Assembly: GCA_017523005.1 (NCBI GenBank) | Contig: JAFWXG010000152.1 | Coordinates: 1 to 5,401, forward strand | Length of the DNA stretch: 5,401 bases | Reading direction: 5' to 3' | Source of the DNA: Clostridia bacterium | GTDB taxonomy: Bacteria > Bacillota > Clostridia > RGIG6154 | Shown: positions 1-5,320 of the stretch, one piece after another | How positions within the stretch are numbered: position 1 is the stretch's first letter | Layout of the letters: every line of letters begins with the position of its first letter | Program-made: the position numbers and the translations under genes | Notes under the pieces: model-generated | Told to the model about the DNA's origin: nothing | The model's database searches: none | The model's input: only the letters and a program-made list of their open reading frames with translations

Positions 1-994
1 CGTTGGCATTGCAGGATTTTCTGATATTCAAATAGGCGAAACTATCTCTTGTTTAGTTAACCCAGTGGCACTTCCTTTAATAAAAATCGATGAACCTACG
101 CTATCCATGAATTTTTCAATTAACGATTCACCATTTGCTGGAACTGAAGGCAAATTCGTTACATCAAGGCAATTAAGAAAAAGATTATATTTAGAACTTG
201 AAAAAAATGTTTCACTTCGCGTTGAAGACACAGACTCAACCGATGCATTTAAAGTATCAGGCAGGGGCGAAATGCACTTGTCGATACTCATTGAAAATAT
301 GCGCAGAGAGGGATATGAATTTGCTGTCGGCGCACCTAAGGTCTTGATAAAAGAAATTGACGGTGTAACCTGCGAGCCTATGGAAAGGCTTGTTATTGAT
401 GTACCCGAAACTTCAGTTGGTTCTGTTATGGAAAAAATGGGAACAAGAAAGGCAGAACTTACCACAATGGCACCTATGGGGTCTCGTATGAGACTTGAAT
501 TTTCTATTCCGTCAAGAGGTTTGTTTGGTTATAAAAATGAATTTTTAACTGATACAAAGGGCGAGGGCGTTATGAACTCTGTATTTGACGGTTATCAGCC
601 ATTCAAGGGCGAAATTGCGGGCAGACTTACAGGTTCGCTTGTTGCATTTGAAACAGGCGAAGCTGTATCATACGGTATTTTCAATGCTCAGGAAAGAGGT
701 ATAATGTTTGTTGAGCCTGGTATGGAGGTTTATGAGGGAATGATTGTTGGTGTATCCCCAAAAGCTGAAGATATCAATGTAAATGTATGCAAGAAAAAGC
801 ATGTAACAAATATGCGTGCATCAGGCTCTGACGAAGCACTTCGCTTAATTCCCCCCAAAAAGATGAGTTTAGAAGAAGCAATAGAATTTATTACAAGTGA
901 CGAAATCATTGAGGTTACACCGTTAAGCATTCGCATAAGAAAGAAAATTTTAGATAACAATTTGCGTGCAAAGGCAAGAAACCGCAACAACTAA
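1..994 (+). CDS. typA: TypA/BipA ribosome-associated GTPase, C-terminal 330 residues (5' end outside window)
   Basis: TypA (BipA) is a cytoplasmic translational GTPase related to EF-G and LepA that binds the 70S ribosome and aids ribosome assembly and growth under stress, notably cold. Only the C-terminal 330 of about 610 residues are present. The frame is open from base 2 (VGIAGFSDIQIGETI), so the gene enters from the left and the GTG at 65 is not its start. The G domain and most of domain II are missing. What remains is the end of the domain II beta-barrel, then the EF-G-like domains with NDSPFAGTEGKFVTSR (fragment residues 41-56) and SGRGEMHLSIL (86-96), then the TypA-specific C-terminal domain with GLFGYKNEFLTDTKGEGVMN (about 173-192) and CKKKHVTNMRASGSDEALR (263-281). 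The last two blocks are specific to TypA and rule out LepA or EF-G. The basic tail ends at a TAA at 992-994. No frameshift is seen. The next gene follows after 21 bp, so co-transcription with trmB is likely. Confidence 0.97.
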   Translation, partial: VGIAGFSDIQIGETISCLVNPVALPLIKIDEPTLSMNFSINDSPFAGTEGKFVTSRQLRKRLYLELEKNVSLRVEDTDSTDAFKVSGRGEMHLSILIENMRREGYEFAVGAPKVLIKEIDGVTCEPMERLVIDVPETSVGSVMEKMGTRKAELTTMAPMGSRMRLEFSIPSRGLFGYKNEFLTDTKGEGVMNSVFDGYQPFKGEIAGRLTGSLVAFETGEAVSYGIFNAQERGIMFVEPGMEVYEGMIVGVSPKAEDINVNVCKKKHVTNMRASGSDEALRLIPPKKMSLEEAIEFITSDEIIEVTPLSIRIRKKILDNNLRAKARNRNN

Positions 995-1015
995 ACCGAA
1001 AGGCGAATTTAATCT

Positions 1016-1657
1016 ATGAGAATGAGAAAAAAGAAAAACAGGGACTCTCGCTTTGAGGCGTGCATTTCTTATGTTGCACAAACCCCTGAACAAAATAAAG
1101 GAAAATGGCGTGAACTTTTTAAGAATAAATCAGACACTCTGCATTTAGAAATCGGATGTGGAAAGGGCGGATTTATTTTAGAGCTTGCAAAACGCAACCC
1201 CCAAATAAATTATGTTGCGATGGAAAAATGTATTGACGCCCTGATTTTAACTCTCGAAAAAATCAAAGCCGAAGAGATATCTAATGTAATTTGTATTTGC
1301 GATGACGCAGAAAAGCTTCTTGATATGTTCGACGAAAACGAAATTGATCGCATTTACTTAAATTTCAGCGACCCGTGGAAAAAGGCGCGTCAGGCAAAAC
1401 GCAGACTTACTTACAGAAGATTTTTAGAAAAATACAGACAAATTTTAAAGCCCGACGGAGATTTGCATTTTAAAACAGATAACAGGCCTTTGTTTGATTT
1501 CTCGTTGGAAGAATTTGAGTTTATGAATGTTAAGGTTTCAGAGCTTTGCTTTGACTTGCATAACAGTCCTTATAACGAAAATAACATCATGACAGAATAT
1601 GAAAAAACATTTTCAGAAAAAGGATTTCCAATCAACAGATGCGTATGCAAATTCTAA
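1016..1657 (+). CDS. trmB: tRNA (guanine-N7-)-methyltransferase TrmB
   Basis: TrmB transfers a methyl group from S-adenosylmethionine to N7 of guanine 46 in the variable loop of many tRNAs; it acts in the cytoplasm. The 213-residue product has the usual length for a bacterial TrmB and starts with the typical basic N-terminus MRMRKKKNRD. Visible motifs are the SAM-binding loop EIGCGKGG (residues 45-52), an acidic residue after the second strand (E70), the DD at 96-97, the family signature NFSDPW (116-121) followed by the basic stretch KKARQAKRRLTYRRF (122-136), the FKTDN motif (152-156), and the C-terminal TEYE (193-196) and GFPINR (203-208), all expected for substrate and cofactor binding. 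The ATG at 1016 is chosen because it gives the family-typical N-terminus. Its ribosome binding site (AAAGGCG, about 999-1005) is weak compared with those of the cbr genes, which fits translation coupled to typA. No promoter is visible in the 21-bp gap. Confidence 0.96.
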   Translation: MRMRKKKNRDSRFEACISYVAQTPEQNKGKWRELFKNKSDTLHLEIGCGKGGFILELAKRNPQINYVAMEKCIDALILTLEKIKAEEISNVICICDDAEKLLDMFDENEIDRIYLNFSDPWKKARQAKRRLTYRRFLEKYRQILKPDGDLHFKTDNRPLFDFSLEEFEFMNVKVSELCFDLHNSPYNENNIMTEYEKTFSEKGFPINRCVCKF

Positions 1658-1687
1658 TTTAAGGGAAAATTAAAAAATACATAACAT

Positions 1688-1878
1688 TTTATGTGTCTGC
1701 TCTGGCGGTTTAGCCAAAGCGGGTGAAAAGGGAATTGGGTGCAAATCCTAAACGGTAACTGCCGCTGTATACACCTAACGCAGATTGCTTTTCGACGAAA
1801 GTCGGTCATTGGGGAACTGAGAAGGCAAGCAATCGGCACGATAAATTCAAAGGGTGTGAGTCAGAAGACCTGCATAAA
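1688..1878 (+). promoter_or_regulatory. Cobalamin (B12) riboswitch aptamer
   Basis: This stretch carries the conserved core of the cobalamin riboswitch in the right order. P1 can form between TTTATG (1688-1693) and CATAAA (1873-1878). A small P2-type hairpin follows, TGGC (1703-1706) with GCCA (1713-1716). Then come AAAAGGGAA (1726-1734), GGTGCAAATCC (1738-1748), and CGGTAACTGCCGCTGT (1753-1768), which matches the usual CGG..CCGCCACTGT element with G in place of one A. A large P6 arm is formed by GATTGCTT (1783-1790) and AAGCAATC (1827-1834), with an inner CGAC-GAAA-GTCG tetraloop hairpin (1793-1804). The B12 box GAGTCAGAAGACCTGC lies at 1858-1873. The aptamer binds a cobalamin and normally represses downstream uptake or synthesis genes. 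Its place before cbrVUT is the main evidence for that operon's substrate. Motifs and pairings are read from the sequence; the exact ligand form (adenosyl-, methyl- or hydroxocobalamin) is not. Confidence 0.95.
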
Positions 1879-1907
1879 CAAATAGAGGGTTTATATACCC
1901 TTTGTTT
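1876..1907 (+). promoter_or_regulatory. Hairpin just 3' of the B12 box (candidate P13 / expression-platform element)
   Basis: AAACAAA (1876-1882) can pair with TTTGTTT (1901-1907), and GGGT (1887-1890) with ACCC (1897-1900), around a six-base TTATAT loop, with a TAGA bulge on the 5' side. Cobalamin riboswitches commonly have a hairpin here (P13) whose loop kisses L5 of the aptamer. The loop bases TTA (1891-1893) could meet TAA (1756-1758) in the CGGTAACTGCCG loop, but that contact is short and uncertain. No U-run follows, so this is not a terminator. The lower stem shares bases 1876-1878 with the P1 helix, so the two compete in part. Confidence 0.55.
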
Positions 1908-1941
1908 GCCTTATAAAAAAGGATGTATTTCGCAGAAAAAC

Positions 1942-1974
1942 AGCTGTGACCTATTGGTCGCAGCTTTATTTTTT
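1942..1974 (+). terminator. Intrinsic terminator of the B12-riboswitch expression platform
   Basis: AGCTGTGACC (1942-1951) pairs with GGTCGCAGCT (1956-1965) over ten pairs, one of them a G-U wobble, around a TATT loop, and the stem is followed by TTATTTTTT (1966-1974). It ends one base before the ribosome binding region of cbrV, and it lies between the cobalamin aptamer and the operon. It is therefore the likely decision point: B12 bound gives termination, B12 absent gives read-through. I did not find a convincing antiterminator strand, so the switching mechanism is inferred from position. Confidence 0.88.
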
Positions 1975-1975
1975 G

Positions 1976-1982
1976 AAAGGAG
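1976..1982 (+). promoter_or_regulatory. Ribosome binding site that fixes the cbrV start
   Basis: AAAGGAG lies five bases before the ATG at 1988, a good Shine-Dalgarno placement. It decides against the in-frame GTG at 1946, which lies inside the terminator stem and has no ribosome binding site of its own. The site lies outside the terminator hairpin, so control is more likely by transcription termination than by hiding the ribosome binding site. Confidence 0.85.
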
Positions 1983-1987
1983 AAAAT

Positions 1988-2851
1988 ATGAGAGGTCTTA
2001 CACGCTTGCATCCTGTTACGGTGTTTTTATGGTTTTTATTCATGATTGTATTTTCTGTTATTTTGCTAAACCCCGTATGCCTTGTGATTTCTTCAATATG
2101 TGCCTTTTTGTACGCAGTTTTCTTAAAAAAAGGCGAGGCGGTTAAGTATTTAGTTTATTTCGGACTCCCCGTAGCAATCACAAGCACCATTTTAAATCCA
2201 CTATTTAACCACATAGGCAAGGTATTATTTTATGTCTTTGGTGTGCCTGTAACATTAGAGGCACTTTTATATGGACTTGCGGCAGGGGTTATGCTTTTGT
2301 CTGTCCTTTTTTGGTTTTTCAGCTTTCAGATAGTGTTTCCTGCCGAAAATATACAGTATTTAATGCAAAAAATTTCACCTGGTATTGCTCTTACCATATC
2401 AATGGTCTTTCAGTTTATACCGAGGGTAAAAGAACACTTAAAAAACACCAAAGATGCGTTTTTAGGAATAGGCATCATAGACGAAAATGATGGATTTTTA
2501 AAAACTGGCGCAAAGGTTATTTCTGCCTCAGTTCTTCCGATTATCGAAAACTCTATGGAAACTGCGGATTATATGTCCTGCATGGGATTTGGCACAAGAA
2601 AAAGAACAAGCTATCTTGCCTACAAATTTCATTTTGCGGATTTTGTGTTTATAGGCATAACGCTTATTGCTTCTACGACCATTGTTTACGGAATTGTGTC
2701 AGGTAAATTTGACTTTTCATATTACCCGTATTTCACAAAAATAAAAGATGTACCACTGTTTTATATATCATATTTGATATTGGCTATACTTCCGATTTTG
2801 TACGACGGAAAGGAGGAAATAAAATGGACTTTATTGAAATCAAAAATTTAA
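1988..2851 (+). CDS. cbrV: ECF transporter T component (transmembrane coupling protein), CbrV-type
   Basis: This is the T component of an energy-coupling-factor vitamin importer: the membrane protein that links the ATPases to the substrate-binding S component. The product has 287 residues. It begins MRGLTRLHPVT, typical of the CbiQ/EcfT family, and has hydrophobic segments at about 11-27, 30-46, 53-71, 88-114, 216-236 and 256-271. Between the last two groups lies the cytoplasmic helical domain (about 117-210) with SMVFQFIPRVKEH (138-150), a central LP (183-184) and MGFGTRKRT (199-207). In EcfT proteins this domain carries two coupling helices, each with an Ala-Arg-Gly/Ser triplet; here the corresponding places read about GIG (160-162) and CMG (198-200), both without arginine. 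The gene is first in its operon, behind a B12 riboswitch and terminator, and overlaps the ATPase gene by 28 bp. The cbrV name rests on that context and gene order. Membership in the ECF T family is secure; the cobalamin assignment is inferred. Confidence 0.9.
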   Translation: MRGLTRLHPVTVFLWFLFMIVFSVILLNPVCLVISSICAFLYAVFLKKGEAVKYLVYFGLPVAITSTILNPLFNHIGKVLFYVFGVPVTLEALLYGLAAGVMLLSVLFWFFSFQIVFPAENIQYLMQKISPGIALTISMVFQFIPRVKEHLKNTKDAFLGIGIIDENDGFLKTGAKVISASVLPIIENSMETADYMSCMGFGTRKRTSYLAYKFHFADFVFIGITLIASTTIVYGIVSGKFDFSYYPYFTKIKDVPLFYISYLILAILPILYDGKEEIKWTLLKSKI

Positions 2852-4416
2852 GTTTTTGCTATCCTAATCAGGACAAAGAAATTTTAAAAGATATAAATTT
2901 AACAATAAAAAAAGGCGAATTTATAACTATTTTCGGTGCATCGGGGTGTGGCAAAACAACTCTTTTAAAGCATATAAAAAAAGAACAGACTCCGTCAGGG
3001 AAAAGGCAAGGTAAAGTTTTTATTTCAGGGAAACCTGTTTCGGAAACCGACTTTTCTTTAGTTGGTTTTGTTGGGCAAAATCCAAATATTGCACTTGTTT
3101 GTGACAAGGTGTGGAGCTCACTTGCGTTCGGACTCCAAAACATGGGTCTAAAAAGAGAGGAAATGAGCAGAAGAATTGCAGAAACATCTACTTTTTTTGG
3201 TATACATCGCATGATGCAGGCTAAAGTACACGAGCTTTCAGGCGGACAAAAACAGCTCCTTAATTTGGCATCACAGATAGTGATGCAACCCGAAATTTTA
3301 GTACTCGACGAGCCTACCGCACAGCTTGACCCCATATCTGCCGAAAATTTTTTGCACACCCTTTCACGCATCAACAAGGAAACCGGTACAACCATAATTT
3401 TGTCAGAACACAGGTTAGAAGATGCAATTCCTTTATCTGACAGAATAATTGCCATGGAAGAGGGTGCAATTTTAGCATTTGACACCCCTAAGAAAGTGTC
3501 AAACATTTTGGCAGAAAAGGAGCATGATTTATGCTTATCACTACCGTCATCTGTTAAGGTGTTTTTATCTTGTGAACATGATAAAAAAAGGGAAATTCCT
3601 CTTACTGTAAACGAGGGGCGAACATGGATTTTTGATAAAGAAGTAAAGCAAATTCCCTACAAAAAAAGGGAATTTGAAAATGAATTTGCATTAAAAGGAA
3701 AAGGCTTATTTTTCAGGTATGAAAAGAATTCTGCCGATATTTTGAGGGATTTGAATTTAGAAGTTTTTAAGGGAGAGATTTTTGCAATTTTAGGTGGAAA
3801 CGGAACAGGAAAATCTACACTTTTAAATGTTTTGGGGGGAGTTAAAAAAGCGTATGGCGGAAAGCTTTTTAAAGATGGAAAAACTGCTGTATTACCGCAA
3901 AATCCAATAAATTTGTTTACTGAAAACACTGTTTTCGATGACCTTAAAAAAATTAGTGAAAATGAGCAAAATTTAGAAAAAATAATAAATTTTTGCGAAA
4001 TTTCAGACATTTTGGAAAGGCATCCGTTTGACCTTTCGGGTGGTCAGATTCAGCGCGCAGCACTTGCGATGGTCTTGCTCACAAGTCCAGACATTTTACT
4101 GTTAGACGAGCCGACAAAAGGTATGGACGCAAAATTTAAGGAAAAATTATGTAAAGGCTTAAAAGAACTCGCAAAAAAGCAAATGACAGTTATTATGGTT
4201 TCGCACGATGTAGAATTTTGCGCAAAGGTTGCAGACAGGTGTTGTATGTTTTTTGATAACACAATTTCTGCATCGGGTACACCGCGGGAGTTTTTCGGCA
4301 ATAATGCTTATTACACAACCGCTTCAAGCCGTATAGCAAGAGGAAAAATTAAAAATATTGCAACAACTTTAGACTTGATTTTAGCATTAGGAGGAAACAA
4401 AAATGAAAACAAATAA
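2824..4416 (+). CDS. cbrU: ECF transporter duplicated ATPase (two ABC domains in one chain), CbrU-type
   Basis: This cytoplasmic ABC ATPase powers the ECF importer. At 530 residues it fuses the two ATPases that are separate (EcfA and EcfA') in the shared ECF module. Domain 1 (about 1-225) has Walker A GASGCGKTT (38-46), Q-loop Q85, signature LSGGQ (138-142), Walker B ILVLDEP (158-164) with catalytic E163, and switch H196. A poorly conserved linker follows (about 230-288). Domain 2 (about 290-495) has Walker A GGNGTGKST (324-332), Q359, LSGGQ (404-408), Walker B ILLLDEP (424-430) with E429, and H461. Both halves keep every catalytic residue, so both ATP sites should be active. A basic tail with a hydrophobic end follows. 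The ATG at 2824 has a strong AAGGAGG (2810-2816) inside the end of cbrV, and translational coupling is likely. The duplicated ATPase next to a T and an S gene is the CbrU arrangement from comparative genomics. Other duplicated ECF ATPases look alike, so the specificity comes from the riboswitch and neighbours. Confidence 0.93.
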   Translation: MDFIEIKNLSFCYPNQDKEILKDINLTIKKGEFITIFGASGCGKTTLLKHIKKEQTPSGKRQGKVFISGKPVSETDFSLVGFVGQNPNIALVCDKVWSSLAFGLQNMGLKREEMSRRIAETSTFFGIHRMMQAKVHELSGGQKQLLNLASQIVMQPEILVLDEPTAQLDPISAENFLHTLSRINKETGTTIILSEHRLEDAIPLSDRIIAMEEGAILAFDTPKKVSNILAEKEHDLCLSLPSSVKVFLSCEHDKKREIPLTVNEGRTWIFDKEVKQIPYKKREFENEFALKGKGLFFRYEKNSADILRDLNLEVFKGEIFAILGGNGTGKSTLLNVLGGVKKAYGGKLFKDGKTAVLPQNPINLFTENTVFDDLKKISENEQNLEKIINFCEISDILERHPFDLSGGQIQRAALAMVLLTSPDILLLDEPTKGMDAKFKEKLCKGLKELAKKQMTVIMVSHDVEFCAKVADRCCMFFDNTISASGTPREFFGNNAYYTTASSRIARGKIKNIATTLDLILALGGNKNENK

Positions 4417-5110
4417 CAAAACATTTAAAATGCCGTGGTTTACACTTTTAATCATTTTAATTTTAGTGCCTGCCACAATATTTTTTGGAAATAAGTTTTT
4501 AAGTGAGCGTCAGCACTATTTTGTTTCTCTTGCAATAATTTTAGAGATTTTAATTCCGTTTTTGGCGGGCTTTGAACACAAAAAGCCAAAGGCGAGAGAA
4601 ATTGTCTTGCTCGCAATTTTAACTGCCCTTGCCGTTGGAAGCAGACTTTTGTTTGCGTCGGTTTCGCATTTTAAACCGACACTTACAATAATAATGCTTT
4701 CAGGTATTGCATTTGGCGGAAACATTGGCTTTCTTACAGGTGCACTGACCGCATTTGTATCAAATATGTTTTTCGGGCAGGGTCCGTGGACTCCGTGGCA
4801 GATGTTTACAATGGGAATTTGCGGATTTGTTGCAGGTCTTATTTTCTATAACCGTCCTAAACTCATAAAAAGTCCTATTTTAGGGGCGTTTGGGTTTTTA
4901 AGCATAATTGTTCTTTACGGAGGCATTTTAAACACATCATCTGCACTCGTATGGGAACAGAATATAAATTTCGGAATTATATGGTCGTACATCGTATTAG
5001 GAGCGCCTTTTGATGCACTTCACGGCGTAGCTACAGCCTTTTTTATGTTTGTTTTGGGTAAGCCTGTTTTACAAAAAATAAACCACATCAAAATTAAGTA
5101 CAATTTATAG
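4403..5110 (+). CDS. cbrT: ECF transporter S component, predicted cobalamin/corrinoid-binding (CbrT-type)
   Basis: This membrane protein should be the substrate-binding subunit that captures the vitamin and topples in the membrane to release it. The 235-residue product is strongly hydrophobic, with segments at about 12-29, 38-57, 66-87, 94-121, 134-149, 156-176 and 190-218. The S core seems to begin near 64: REIVLLAILTALAVGSRLLF (65-84) holds an AxxxA motif (A71, A75) of the kind S components use to contact the T protein. A glycine-rich region follows (SGIAFGGNIGFLTGALTAF, 100-118), then GQGPWTPWQM (125-134), a block common in this group. About 60 residues with two likely extra membrane segments precede the core. 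The ATG at 4403 has AGGAGG (4389-4394) and overlaps cbrU by 14 bp. A Lactobacillus delbrueckii CbrT has been shown to transport cobalamin and cobinamide. The S-component call is firm. Specificity rests on the B12 riboswitch and the dedicated A/T genes; a precursor such as cobinamide or dimethylbenzimidazole is possible. Confidence 0.87.
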   Translation: MKTNNKTFKMPWFTLLIILILVPATIFFGNKFLSERQHYFVSLAIILEILIPFLAGFEHKKPKAREIVLLAILTALAVGSRLLFASVSHFKPTLTIIMLSGIAFGGNIGFLTGALTAFVSNMFFGQGPWTPWQMFTMGICGFVAGLIFYNRPKLIKSPILGAFGFLSIIVLYGGILNTSSALVWEQNINFGIIWSYIVLGAPFDALHGVATAFFMFVLGKPVLQKINHIKIKYNL

Positions 5111-5131
5111 GAAGAATTTTGTTAAATTGCA

Positions 5132-5160
5132 TTGACTTTTTACCTTAAATAGTTTATAAT
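5132..5160 (+). promoter_or_regulatory. Sigma-A type promoter of the purE leader
   Basis: The -35 box is TTGACT (5132-5137; five of six consensus bases) and the -10 box is a perfect TATAAT (5155-5160), with an ideal 17-base spacer. Transcription would begin near 5166-5168, giving a leader of about 155 bases that includes the ZTP riboswitch and its terminator before purE. The promoter starts 21 bp after the cbrT stop codon, so purE has its own promoter and does not depend on the cbr operon. Confidence 0.88.
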
Positions 5161-5182
5161 ATAGGTGTCATTTTTTGTTTAA

Positions 5183-5256
5183 TTTCCTGTAACTGACGGA
5201 AATGTGGAAATGCCCACAAGGGAGCAGGGAATAATTTGATGCCGACCGTCTGGGCA
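5183..5256 (+). promoter_or_regulatory. ZTP (pfl-motif) riboswitch aptamer
   Basis: The aptamer senses ZMP (AICAR) and its triphosphate ZTP, purine intermediates that build up when 10-formyl-tetrahydrofolate is short, and it usually switches on purine or one-carbon genes. Visible parts are P1, TTTCCTG (5183-5189) with CAGGGAA (5225-5231, one G-U pair); P2, TGTGG (5203-5207) with CCACA (5214-5218); the conserved GGGAGC (5219-5224); and P3, TGCC (5240-5243) with GGCA (5253-5256), closing a loop that contains ACCGTCTGG. The diagnostic pseudoknot forms between GACGG (5195-5199) and CCGTC (5246-5250). The usual sequence there is GGCGG/CCGCC, so one pair has changed on both sides and pairing is kept. 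Its position directly before purE is typical. Confidence 0.92.
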
Positions 5257-5293
5257 GCCCTGTCTTTAGCCAAAGGATAGGACTACCCTTTTT
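5252..5293 (+). terminator. Intrinsic terminator overlapping the ZTP aptamer
   Basis: GGGCAGCCCTGTCTTT (5252-5267) pairs with AAGGATAGGACTACCC (5273-5288) around an AGCCA loop. There are two mismatches (C5255/A5285 and C5258/A5282) and two G-U pairs. TTTTT follows (5289-5293). The 5' arm begins in the conserved GGGCA of the aptamer's P3 (5252-5256), so the folded aptamer and the full terminator cannot coexist. This is the known ZTP ON-switch design: ligand stabilises the aptamer and lets polymerase read into purE. The same hairpin is the first clear terminator downstream of cbrT. Confidence 0.87.
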
Positions 5294-5320
5294 GTTTATT
5301 TAATTTTAAGGAGGATTACC

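Noticed and set aside
1653..1687. Possible promoter before the B12 riboswitch: TCTAAT (1653-1658), or TTTAAG (1658-1663) with TAACAT (1682-1687)
   Set aside because: The first has no -35 box at proper spacing (TTTCCA at 1625-1630 is 22 bases away), and the second pair matches consensus poorly and would start transcription within the P1 helix. Too weak to annotate.
1946..1987. Upstream in-frame GTG that would lengthen cbrV by 14 residues
   Set aside because: It lies inside the 5' arm of the riboswitch terminator, has no ribosome binding site, and adds residues (MTYWSQLYFLKGEN) unlike the family N-terminus. The ATG at 1988 has AAAGGAG five bases upstream.
1906..2145. 79-codon open frame over the terminator and the start of cbrV
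   Set aside because: It overlaps the riboswitch platform and cbrV in another frame, has no ribosome binding site, and gives a protein with no recognisable features.
2868..3506. Long minus-strand open frame (212 codons) opposite cbrU, with shorter ones opposite typA, cbrU and cbrT
   Set aside because: They are mirror frames of well-supported genes. Their translations are serine- and cysteine-rich and low in complexity, as expected for shadows, and none shows a domain.
3515..3690. The central part of cbrU as a junction of two separate ATPase genes or a frameshift
   Set aside because: The reading frame is continuous, with no stop, no internal ribosome binding site clearly placed before a start, and complete motifs on both sides. 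A fused ATPase is the known form in this transporter group.
5101..5129. Inverted repeat CAATTTA / TAAATTG after cbrT as a terminator
   Set aside because: The stem is seven A/T-rich pairs around a 15-base loop, has no T-run directly after it, and leads straight into the purE -35 box. It would be too unstable to terminate.
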